This document shows, piece after piece, positions 17,974-28,667 of a stretch of 64,000 nucleotides of DNA. The notes under the pieces were generated by a model. The model did no database searches and was not told the origin of the DNA. It saw nothing but the letters and a program-made list of their open reading frames with translations. The position numbers were made by a program, and so were the translations under genes. Source of the DNA: Enoplosus armatus (taxonomy: Eukaryota; Chordata; Actinopteri; Centrarchiformes; Enoplosidae); NCBI RefSeq assembly GCF_043641665.1, contig NC_092182.1, positions 23,230,741 through 23,294,740 on the forward strand, given 5' to 3'. Within the stretch, counting starts at the first letter, position 1. Every line of letters begins with the position of its first letter.

Positions 17974-19231
17974 AGTTTTAACATGAAAAATGTCAACAGA
18001 CACCAGCAAACAAGACAATGTACAGTTATAACTCAGGATTTGACGTTAAATATTCATGTTTATTTGTAGATATGTTCTCAGGTAATAGACAGCGGGTACT
18101 GTGGAGTCTGGAGCGTGCCATCAGAATAATTAGACTTAATTAAATCAATTCATTCATTATTAAACAGACTTAGTTCCCTTTATTTTTAAATCAGCAGTGC
18201 GCCACCTAAAAAGTTAACACAGTTCAACTCAAACAGCAGCAGCCGCTCTGATTGGCCAGCTGTTGAGTGTTGACAGGGGTCTGACCAATCAGAGCTCTGC
18301 TGCCTGTTTACCCCTCCTCAAATTCAACAGGGCTGTCTTGTAGCTGTAGATGTTTTCATGACTGGTTACACTGGTGATTCACATTCCTGTCAACGGTTTC
18401 ATGCTATTCCACTAAGCTACACTGTATTCGCTTTACTAGCTAGTAAACATGAATGTAAACAATGCATGATTTAAAATATTTAGAAAAAACAACTTTCTAA
18501 ATATTTTATGACAAAATAATGCATTGAGTACGTTTGTTAGACCTCAAGGATACAGTACACACATTACCTGAAGTTCAGTAGGCCAACACGTTAGTAACAG
18601 GAATAATTTAAATTAAAGCTAAAAGCCTTTGTCAGTTATTTAAAAATTCAGTTATTATTTGTTTAAAGACATAATACTTTTGTATTACTTTTTAAAAATA
18701 CTTTTATATTAACGGATTACAATTTATTCCAGCGGCACACTACATCACCTGACATTTATCAGACTGCTGATTCTCCAGGAGGAGGAGGAGCTACAGCGCC
18801 ACCTACAGGAGAGCAAAGTAGCCACTCAGTTCATAAAATGAACTGTGGGCACGGTTTTAGGGGAATTTTTAAATAAAGCATCTGCAATATGCACCTGGCC
18901 TTCACAGTAAAAACAGGAAATTATAGTGATGTTCAGTAGTAGTTACTGAAAGCAACCTAAAGAAAATGTAAAGCAGCTAAATGAAAGCACAGACTGGACT
19001 GATAACGAGTCTGAAAAATAGTGAAAATATTAAACCTTCCTGTGTGCCGTATGTGGACTGGAAACTAACCCTTTTCTATCACATGACCCCCCGCTGGGCT
19101 TCACAGACATGTGAAGGAAGAGCAGGTATAATTTATAACAAAGTAAAACACAGCAGAGCTTTTTAAAATCTAATATCAAGTATAAATGATATAAAGTGCA
19201 GCGCTGAAGTGGACAAAGTCACTGAGAGGGC

Positions 19232-19549
19232 TTAAAGGGTCATTTCATCCGAATTACAAAATATATGAAAAACCTCTCTTCCCTGTCGTGCTATCTCTCC
19301 AGTCAGACAGAAATCGTAAAAACCAATATAATGGAGGAGAATTTCACTATGGAAACGGTCTCCAGTGTGATCTGTTGACTATCCGGAGTAACAGTGACCC
19401 AGTTTCTTGAAGAAATGTTGATTTTGCTGTAAGCAGCCCAAACTCAATTCACGGATATCTCCAAACTTGGACAAATAAACCCAAACTATCTGACTGGAGA
19501 GAGATAATACTAGCGGGCAGAGAGAATATGAATGCACTGACCCTTTAAG
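19232..19549. mobile_element. TIR element, 'TTAAAGGG..TTCAC' family (copy B, short)
   Basis: Begins TTAAAGGGTCATTTCATCC and ends GCACTGACCCTTTAA, with internal 'tatctgactgga' and 'agagaatatg' words shared with copy A. It is about 318 bp with no ORF, lying 57 bp past the dram2 stop on the gene's 3' side and so probably in its 3' UTR. Confidence 0.7.
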
Positions 19550-19605
19550 AGACACCACACCAGCTGTAAGAAAGTCCTCTTAAAAAGCCTTTAATCTGCC
19601 ACTGG

Positions 19606-21636
19606 TCACGTTCCTCCGGCCAGCAGTGGAGATGACTCGGAGGCTTCACGTTTGTGGTGATGCGACGCTGCGACGCCACCGTGTGGCCAGTCGTACAGGT
19701 GGCTGCCCTGCAAATCTGCTTCGGCTCGCAAATTGATTTTCTTCATTAAAAAAAAGAAAAAGAAGAAGAAACAAACAAACATTAAAAAAAAAATTCAGGA
19801 AATATTCAGTTTGTCAAATCTGATCATTAATAGGACCTTTAAAAGGAATAGTTCAACATTTTGTGAAATATACTTATTCTCTTTGTTTCAGATAATGAGG
19901 TGTTCAGATGTCAATCTTGTGTCTGTGTGTTAAGTACGGATGTGGTTAGCCTAGCTTAGCATAAAGACTGGAAGCAGGGGAAACGGCTAGCCTGGCTCTG
20001 TCCAAGGTAAAAACAACACAGACTAGACCGTCAACAGCAGCTGTGTGGGTGACAAGATGAGACAAAGTACCTGGAAATCTCTGATGTAGGTGAGGAAGAA
20101 GCTGATGAAGGAGAAGGCCAGAGACCATTCAGACACGGTGCTGATGAAGTGAGCCGTGTAGCCCTGAAAAAAGCCAAGTTACAAACCTAAACATTGTGCA
20201 GAGAGCTGCGTTACCAACTTAAAATGTGTAATTATTTTATTTAGTTCTTTTATAGCTGCTTGTGCTCAGACAACATTTAACATCTGAGAAGTAAAAACAT
20301 GTTTATATTTCCCAAAGTAAGGCATCATATTTAGTATCAGAACTGAACCTTAGATATTATATCAGACTACTGACCGTCTCTCCAGGGGTCCAGTGCAGTT
20401 TGTTAGGTACGTCCACTCCCGGCAGACTGCTGTACATGATGACTGATGATACGAACACTGACAGGAGAGGATGCTGTTAAGGATCACAGCTCGGCAAAGC
20501 GGCATTAATACAACAGGACGTGTGTTTAGCTAAACACTGCAAACACTGTGTTTGAATTTACAGCTGATATTCTGAATATCCAACATGCATGTTTTGATGT
20601 CTTGTTATTTATCGTCTATGTAAAATGTGTGCACGGTGTTGGGGACTACACTACAGAGGTATTTTTAAAATCATTCAACATGATTTGAAGGTATGAAGCA
20701 GAGAGAGAGACCCAGACCGGCAGCTGACCTGTCCTGATACAGGTCTTTTTTACTACCTCTAAGTCTGAGGTTCCTATAACCTGAACTTTTAAGAACCTCT
20801 AAAACTTTGGTTCTGCCTTGGGTTTCCATTGTGTTTCAAATGCATTATTGAAAGGGTGCCATCGGCTCATTACTAATTGTGGTGTTTGCCATGTTTCAAA
20901 CAAGCAAACAAACATTTCTTTCTCACCAAGAGTACCTGGGACTTGGATTTCATCTCCTGAGCTTAAAAGTTCTTAAAAGTTCAGGTTCTAGGAAGCTCCA
21001 AATCAGACATCTTCCCACTGGCTTTGTATACAGCCAGTCACAAATCTCTTGGCGTTCAGTCTGAACACACCTTCAGGACGAGTTTGATTTAAATATATAA
21101 TATAAATAATAAAACCTTACTCACTGAGTAATTATGATCTCACTACTAACTCTGGGTTCCATCACAGCTGGACTCGTGTTTCCAGCTGTCACCATGTTAA
21201 AGGATACTGCTGATGATGCTGCTCAGGGTCCAGACTCCGATGCCGAAGCGGACCAGGTAGGTGGTCTTGCTGTGGACGTGAGGCTGCATGTGGAATGAGA
21301 GCAGCGTCTGAACCAGGATGTAGAGAGCCCCGACCCCGAAGGTCAGCACCGCCCCCACCAGGTGCATGGAGAACAGCGTAGTTTTCTGCTCACACACACA
21401 CACACACACACACAAACACAGATTCACTGCTGACACGTTCAACACTTCACACACTGCCCAGGTGTGAACTGATCCAGGACCAGCAGCACTCACCTGGAAG
21501 TTGGCTACCACGCACATCCCGAAGGAGCTGACCAGGCCGAGCAGCAGCCCGAAGCGGTTCAGTCTGTTGAGTCTGACCTCCTCCGCACCTGTCAGAGCCT
21601 CCACCTGTTTGTAACGCACATACACCGTCGCCATAC

Positions 21637-21724
<88 letters not shown>

Positions 21725-22276
21725 CAATCAATCAATCAAAATCGTCGAAGTCCAATAACATATCATCTCTCAAATTCAGTAAATAAAGAATAAGTTTTAA
21801 GACAGAATAACAGCTTTAAATGTGTCACTGTACCCGCTGTGAAAATAAAACAGGTTAAACCTGGAAATTACTGATAAACTGTATGATATCTGTTTAAATG
21901 ATTTACTTACAAAATCATAAACTATTGATAAATTGTTTGGATAAAAATATGGATAAAATGTAATAATTTAGCACCTATTTACTGAATGAAATTAATTAGT
22001 TAATCTAATCTAATAAGGTTACATTACACTGCTTGTAATTTACTTTTTACCTCTACTGCTTTATGTACTTCCTGCACTATTTTTATTCACTTAAAATATA
22101 TTTATTGTTTAAATAATTTTCTAACGATGTCCTTGGATATTAGTTTTGAAATCGTCTGCATTGTTGGGAAAGCTTAAAGCCTGCAATGGCTTCCACGCCT
22201 GTAATTGTGAAGGAAGCAAACCAAATCATCACAACCAGAACACTAAATGAGATTGTTTAACACAATATAGTTTCAC

Positions 22277-22339
<63 letters not shown>

Positions 22340-23023
22340 ACCTAAAAAGGCCGACACATCCAGCATGATGCCAAACACACACCTCTCTGGTGCCATCGTT
22401 CCTGTGTCGCTGCAACACACAACAAAGTTCATTAGAAGTTTGGCTTATTTTGTTAAACAGGAAAAAAAAGGCTCCTTATCAAAAATGTATGACATGAAAA
22501 AGATAAATTCTGGTGTCAGTACTGAAACTCATGTACCACATATTGGCATCAGTGTCCGAATTGTGTCTACTTCTGTCTGAAATCAAGGACCCATCGTTTC
22601 AAAAATTAGTAGAAATTATAAAAGCTAAATCTGCTGCCGTCATCATTGTTAACTGCAACAACTGTAAGATTGAGAGATTAAGTAGCAACTGTAACTTGTA
22701 TTTTTAACTATTCTCAAACGTTGGTTTGACTTAACAGCTGGCCAATTACTTTATTGTACACAATTATGCATTTACAGAATTAAGATTAAAATGATGACAG
22801 CCCTCCTTAAAGCTACATTTGAAAAGAAAAACTCAGACAGACGCACAGACTTCAGAGGCGACAGTTATGTATGCGTGTGTCCAGACTCGGACCTGATGTA
22901 CGGCACCAGAGGATCCACATGTCTCAGCACCACCGCTGTGATGTAAGCGAAGATGAAGGACGCAGCCGTCCAGACGACCAGCGCTGCGGGCAGGAAGCAC
23001 AGACCCTGCTGGAACCACCACAT
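19606..23023 (-). CDS. dram2: DNA damage-regulated autophagy modulator 2 (DRAM2)
   Basis: Six-span lysosomal membrane protein of the DRAM/Frag1 family that promotes autophagy; human DRAM2 mutations cause retinal dystrophy. Exons in transcript order: 22893-23023, 22342-22409, 21494-21636, 21208-21385, 20375-20457, 20071-20163, 19606-19740. All are GT-AG and phases agree; 831 nt, 276 aa (human 266). The N-terminus MWWFQQGL separates it from DRAM1. Further matches are [35 protein letters not shown] and SEWSLAFSF. The exon 4 to 5 join makes a split ATG codon in SSIISMFVSS. The tail has an acidic dileucine signal, E267-S-S-P-L-L272, resembling human ERTRLL. Two introns carry long dinucleotide arrays right at splice sites. 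A 5' UTR part reaches 23033, where an acceptor CGCACAG lies. Confidence 0.96.
19838..20010 (+). mobile_element. Teleost 'GCTAGCCTGGCTCTGTCC' repeat (copy 1)
   Basis: Starts AAAGGAATAGTTCAACATTT and includes 'agcctagcttagcataaag' and GCTAGCCTGGCTCTGTCC. Copies with the same words lie at 25805-26436, 52225-52375 and, inverted, 62800-62993. The 25.8 kb copy ends with the inverse of the start, so it is probably a non-autonomous TIR element. This copy lies in dram2 intron 6. Confidence 0.65.
21639..21722. repeat. (AC)42 microsatellite at dram2 exon 3 acceptor
   Basis: Pure 84-bp array. On the dram2 strand it reads (GT)n and directly precedes the acceptor AG at 21637-21638 with no pyrimidine tract. 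It is followed outward by TCAA repeats. Confidence 0.95.
22279..22337. repeat. (TG)29 microsatellite at dram2 exon 2 donor
   Basis: On the dram2 strand the donor is GTAAAC and is followed at once by (AC)n, so the intron begins as a CA array. Confidence 0.95.
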
Positions 23024-23689
23024 GGTCTCCTCACTGTGCGTGTGTGTGTGTGTGCTGGTTCACTCTGTCCTGTATGTACAACAGTAGTGATACACACATT
23101 GTGAAGCACACACATATACTGTACACAATGGCCATCATCATCATCATCATCATCTGTGCTGCTGTCTCATTGTATTCTTGAGAACATTCCTTAAATATAA
23201 TAACAAATAAATTACAAAATGAATTGTCATTTTTGAGTGTTGATGCTATCATTAATGTTTATTTTCTGTTTGTCTAACTGGTAAAAACATACAATTTGAA
23301 CATTAACAATCAAAGCCGAATGCTGCCGTCGACACTGCTCAAAACATCACCTCTGTGTTGCTGAAACCATTAATTGGCGAGCAAATCAACGATTTTGATC
23401 CGAGGCCTGTGCAGAATTGATCACAGCACATGCAATCACATGCTGGTTAGATTTCAGTCTGAATGGATCCCGACACAAGATGAAGGCAGCTGCAGTTTTC
23501 AGGAAGTGAAGCTGCTGCTTTCCACCAACTGCAAGACCTCAACACTCTTTGTTTTTTACTATGAAAGTTTATTCTATTAAAAGAATGAATGTTTTTATGA
23601 GCCTGGAAAAATCTGTCCAAAATAACAGAACTTTAAAAGGTATCTATTCATTGTGATAAAGATGTTGAGCCCTAACTGTCTAATAATAC

Positions 23690-24015
23690 CTGTCAGAACA
23701 GATTAATCAATTAGTGGATTAGTTGAAAATTAATGAGCAACTATTCATCAACTATTCATGATCATAAAATAACCAATTTAGTCACTGCTCAAGTAAAAAT
23801 GCTCTTCTTACATGTGAGTATTTATGCTTTTTTATGTTTTATTGTGGAGTCAATCTGTATGGGTTTTGAGCTGTGTTGGTTGGACATTTGAAGATGTCAC
23901 CTTGGAAACTGTGATAGACATGTTTTACTATTTCCTGACATTTAATAGACAAAATGATTAGTTGATGCATTGACAAAATAATCTGCAGATTTCTCAATTA
24001 ACAGCCTATAATTTA
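23690..24015. repeat. Dispersed 'gattaatcaattag' repeat (copy 1)
   Basis: Words such as 'gattaatcaattagtggatt', a central 'gttggacatttgaagatgtc' and a closing 'aataatctgcagatttctc' recur in related form at 34670-34870, 39500-39740 and 52590-52850. It is probably a non-autonomous transposon lying in the dram2 5' intron. Confidence 0.55.
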
Positions 24016-24717
24016 ACAAATATGAAGGTTAAGGAATAAACACTGTCATTATTATCACCACAGATCATTTTAATATGCTGATCTATCATATGACATCAGT
24101 TAAAACGCCAGTTATTGGAGACTGAGTAGACATTGGACAGATTAGGCTGATAAATGATTAATTCATTCGGGATCTGTTTGTGTGACTTCCCGAGGGGGAA
24201 AATTCATCTCTCAAATGGGCCTAACAAGAAGCTCCTCCACATACAGCTTCATCTGGGACTTTAGACGTTAATTTACGGTAATATAAATGTAAAAGCCGTT
24301 TAGGAAAGTCCCCGTGTTCTCACTGAGGAAGTGAGACAGAGAAAGTCAGAGTTAAGTATTTAAAATTAGCTGTTTCGCAGCTAACCTTGCCGATATAGGG
24401 AACCAGTGACCAAACATAAAAACTGACAGTTTACGCTTATTCAAAAACTAAGATTACACATCTCACACAGTACCATTATTTAACTACTTGAGACAATATC
24501 ATAAACCAAACGACAGCCCACACTGAACTTTTTCCTTGCATATAACAAAACACTTAGTAAGATTAAGCTAATTGGTTAACGACTACGGATGAATGCATTT
24601 ATAACAACGATCAAAAAATTACGATTAAAGCTAACAGTGAGCTAGCTAGAGTTAGCTAAGCCGATAGCCTTCACCGACAAATGTCAACGTTATATTTCAA
24701 CGTTTCTTCACTTTTAC

Positions 24718-24800
24718 CTGTTGGACCCTGGGCCACACTGCTGCTAGACGAGGAAATAACGTCACGTGAACCAGTCACACTGACAGAAAGTCTGTTTTTA
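24718..24800 (-). promoter_or_regulatory. Probable dram2 5' UTR exon and promoter
   Basis: On the minus strand CCAACAG|GTAAAAG gives a donor at 24716-24717, which can pair with the acceptor at 23034-23036 ahead of the dram2 ATG. The upstream boundary and the start site are not visible. The CLEAR-like E-box at 24761-24770 falls here. Confidence 0.5.
24761..24770 (-). promoter_or_regulatory. CLEAR-like E-box (TTCACGTGAC)
   Basis: The minus strand reads TTCACGTGAC, nine of ten bases of the CLEAR motif GTCACGTGAC bound by TFEB/TFE3. A TGACGT half-site overlaps its end. It sits at the probable dram2 promoter, and dram2 encodes a lysosomal autophagy protein. Confidence 0.5.
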
Positions 24801-25004
24801 ACATAATGACACTCACGTTATTCGAGTCCTCATGCAACCAAACTGCTTAAATCACCTATTTCCGAACCCGAATCTGGTTTTTCGGATCTCCGCCAAATGC
24901 CGCTAATCGTCGGTGTACCACAGGGCTCGTGGGCCACGCTTCCATTCAAAAATAAAGTTTAAAAGTTGTCACAGCGTCGTTTAGTAGCTCAGTCCAGGGT
25001 GAAC

Positions 25005-25016
25005 CACGCATGCGCA
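25005..25016 (-). promoter_or_regulatory. NRF1-like site TGCGCATGCGTG
   Basis: Matches 11 of 12 positions of the palindromic NRF1 consensus YGCGCAYGCGCR. It is about 250-290 bp upstream of the likely dram2 5' exon, in the only locally CpG-containing stretch. Confidence 0.4.
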
Positions 25017-25159
25017 GGTCGAAGAGAAAATAAATAGGGGACCATCTGTCCTGAGATCTGCCTCGCAGGCGGGAACAGGAACAGCGCGAGGTGTGGCCTC
25101 AGTCGAAACTGCAGGTCAAAGGAAGACCATAGAGGTGTTCAGAGACATTTAATGTACTT

Positions 25160-25445
25160 ATATTGATCATTTCAGGATATTCAACAAAGGATATGCAACC
25201 CAAATAACATTAATCTGCAAATCTGCACAATTTGTACACACTTTATATTTTCCGTGTATATATTTATTTTTGTCCCCCATATTTTTTATATCTGTATTTA
25301 TTATTTTATATATTGTTTTTCTTTTTAAAAAAATACTTCTAATTCTTATTGACACAGTGCTTGTCTGCTGTGTTTCTGCACCTTTCTGTCTTTGCTGCTG
25401 TGACTTGTAAATGTCCGGCTGTAGGATTAATAAAGTCTAAGTCTA
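25160..25445 (+). mobile_element. Retroelement 3' tail
   Basis: Contains TGTAAATGTCCGGCTGTAGG followed by ATTAATAAAGTCTAAGTCTAA. This is the usual form of fish LINE 3' ends ('taaatttccc..gtgggactaataaag') with short tail repeats. No coding part remains. Confidence 0.55.
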
Positions 25446-25804
25446 ATAATTGTAAATGTTTTGTGTATGATCATGAAACTAGCACATAATACATTGTGCT
25501 CCAATTAGTCCTCCAGCCACAAGGAAGTATTAACAATCCTCAAACATAAAGGAAAAATAAATGATTTTATTCTTAATCATATACTGAACGTGAACCCTCT
25601 TTTGCATCTTTCACTGAGAAATGTTCATCAAGTCTGTCTGCAGTTTTACACTCACGTTTGTTGATTTTGTTCTGTTCTTGGTGTCTCTCTTCACTTAAGT
25701 CAGGCATTAAAACATGACAGCCTCAAAGAGAGGAGGGGGTTCTTCTCATAAGCACTGTCGTACATACTACATTCAATTATTGTGTATTATGGAATTGGGA
25801 CACA

Positions 25805-26436
25805 GTTTAAGACAAAAGTTTGACATTTTGGGAAATACACTTTCTGGCAGAGAGTTAGATGAGAAGATTGACACCACTCTCATGTTTGTCTGATAAACAT
25901 GAAGCTAGCAGCCCGTTAGCTTAGCTTAGCTTAGCACAAAGACTGGAAACAGGGGGAAATAGCTAGCCTGGCTCTGTCCAAAGTTAACAAAATCCACATA
26001 CCAGTACCTCTAAAATTAACACATTATATCTCAATGGCTTAATCTGTACAAAAACAAGAGAGTAAAAAATACAATTTGCTATGTTGGACTATTAACTGAG
26101 CTGTTGCCAGGCAACCGTCAGAGACTCCAGGAAGTTACCAGTCATGGCCAAGAAATAGTCCGGTACATAAGACCCCTGTGAGATGGCAAATGTGCTTTTT
26201 TGCTCTTTAGTTTTTATATCATGTTAATTAGAGGTGCTGGTAGGTGGATTTTGTTACCATTGTTATCATTTTGAGCAAGGCTAGCGGTGTCCCTCTTTTT
26301 CCAATCTTTGTGCTAAACTAAGCTAACTAGCTGCTAGCCGTAGCCTTATATTTAACAAACAGGAGAACAGAAACAGTGTCTTCTTGTCCAACGCTCTGCC
26401 ACAAAGAAAACTAAAACTGTTGAAGTATTCCTTTAA
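25805..26436 (+). mobile_element. Teleost 'GCTAGCCTGGCTCTGTCC' repeat (copy 2, near full length)
   Basis: Starts TTTGACATTTTGGGAAATAC and passes through TTAGCTTAGCTTAGCACAAA and GCTAGCCTGGCTCTGTCC. It ends TTGAAGTATTCCTTTAA, which is the inverse of the family's start seen at 19838. That gives inverted termini around about 630 bp with no ORF. Confidence 0.7.
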
Positions 26437-26772
26437 GTCTCATGTTGTTGACACAAGATAAAAACATACCATCCTTTGGAACTTGAGGAGCTTCGTACTG
26501 AATGTTGTTTTCAGCGGCATCATAAGTGGTTTTCCACAGACGACACAAAGGTGCAGGGACGAGGATGTGAATCCGTCAGTTTGACCGTTTCCAGTAAAAC
26601 ACAAGTAGAAACCTGGTTCCAGGTGGGAGTATGAAATTTATTTGCATTGGTAGGTGAAGGAGAGATTGTCAGGTGATGTTGTCTACTGTATTTGTCTAGG
26701 AACACACTGTTCTGCACACTGGTGATATACCTGAGTCTGGCCAACAGAAGACAAACTTTTACACAAACTTTC

Positions 26773-26794
26773 GAGAGAGAGAGAGAGAGAGAGA

Positions 26795-26825
<31 letters not shown>
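26773..26825. repeat. Compound (GA)n(CA)n microsatellite
   Basis: GA array passing directly into a CA array. Intergenic between dram2 and cept1. Confidence 0.9.
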
Positions 26826-26828
<3 letters not shown>

Positions 26829-27310
26829 GACAACATGCTCATCGTGAAAGACTTCATCTCTGTACAAAACAATAGAAAACAAACTTGTTTAAGGCAAAAT
26901 TTTACTAGTAACAATGAGAGACATCAGTAACTATATGCACATGAGCCTCTGCTGTTGATGCTGTATCTCATTATGTTATGAAAAGTTGTTCAGTTGTGGG
27001 TTTCAGGTCGTGGGTTATACAAAGAATCTCCAGCTATAGTACAAACTGTACAGCAGTTTAGTACACATGCAGATTAGGGCATCAGTCCAGTTCCCATTTT
27101 CTCCTGAAACACCCAGAGTGAACAGACGTGACTGTACAGAGACATCCACTGCAGAAAATAAAGGATTAAAGAAAAACCTAAATGTGACATTCTGGGATCG
27201 GCTGTAGTTAACACTGTTGTTTAATGCATAACGTACCATTTACACCCATGTGAGCTGTCAAATTAAAACACCTTAATAGAAATGGACCTTATGTCAACAT
27301 TGAGCTGTGT

Positions 27311-28208
27311 TTAAAGGGTCAGTTCACACAAATCACAAAAATAATTTACCCACTAAACACCCTGTCGAGTTCTTAAAATCTCATAAGATTTCAGCCTTCA
27401 AGACAAAGACGACGTAGGTGAATGGAATTTAGTTTGTGGTGCTCAACATATTGGAAAATCACATTTAAAAAAATCTTTTCAGAAGCAATATCTCATAAAG
27501 TTACAACTTTATTCTCAATATACTGACTTTATTTCTATGACTAATCCTACAACTGTCTTCTCAAAATTACAACTATAGTCTCATGACTTATTTTCTCAAA
27601 TTATTTTGGGTGTATTCTCCAAATATTGCAACTTTCTTTGTAACAATTACAACTTTATCTTTATCTTTATTCTCATGATTTTACTTTTTTCCTCCAAATA
27701 TGTCTAAAAATTATATTTCTTTTTTTCCTATTGGCAGTGGGCCTTTCCAGACACGATTATTTCTCATTAAATTATTACTTCCTTCTCAGTGTCACATCAT
27801 TCTCAAACTTTCTTCTCGTTTCTTTTTTCATACTATTTGGAATTTTTCCTAAAAACATACAACTACACTTTAATAATATTTTGACAAAATTCCAACTATG
27901 GTCTCATGATGACTCTTCTCTCAAAGTATTTTAAATCAAATATTACAACTTATGTTATGTCATATTATATTGTCTTCATTTTCGTTTTTTCTCATAAATT
28001 CCAGCTTCATTTTATAAATATTTTATATGCCTTACATTTTATTTTTTTTACTAAAAACTACTTTATTTGAATGAAACACAACTTTTTTTTCTCAGAATAT
28101 TACATCTTTATTCTATAAATCTCATAATATTCCTAATATTTCATTTTAAGATACCACAAGGCATTTGAGGACAAATGTGTTTGTAATTTGGATGAAGTGA
28201 CCCTTTAA
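27311..28208. mobile_element. TIR element, 'TTAAAGGG..TTCAC' family (copy C) with internal satellite
   Basis: Begins TTAAAGGGTCAGTTCACAC and ends AAGTGACCCTTTAA, the exact inverse over the outer 11 bp and an imperfect inverse further in. From about 27480 to 28140 the inside is a degenerate tandem array of units like 'ttctcataatattacaact'. About 898 bp, no ORF. The TTAA at both ends could be a target duplication. Confidence 0.75.
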
Positions 28209-28661
28209 CACTAGTGCGTTTGTTTTTCTGTGAATAAGACCAACAGCGTTCAGGTAACTGTGGTTTACGACCAAACCAGGCAGAACCTGAACTCGTCCAG
28301 TTAAGACAACGACACTGTTCTGACGCTGTTGTACATCAATGACTCTCACTACAGTCAACACTTGGCATTGTAGATCTTCTTTTACATTTTTAAAACAAAC
28401 TGTAGCAGCTTAGTACAGATTCTGCAGATGTAACTGTTCCACGAAATATAAATAAAGCAGGCACAATATGCAAAAGCAAGAAACTAATCTCCGTTAAGGA
28501 CAAACATGACCTCCACATTAACACAGGCCATCACCACAGGTTCTCCTCAGAAGCAGCAACATTAAACACTCAGTCAGTATGTGGCGCTGCAACAGCATCA
28601 GGATGATGATGATGGTAGATGTGGAGGCGGAGTGAGCAGCAGCCACTTCAAATAAAACAGG

Positions 28662-28667
28662 TTTTTA
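28662..28667 (-). terminator. Candidate poly(A) signal of cept1
   Basis: TTTATT on plus gives AATAAA on minus, about 2.0 kb after the cept1 stop. Another candidate lies near 29147. The 28.6-30.67 kb stretch has no gene and would be 3' UTR; which site is used cannot be told. Confidence 0.35.
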
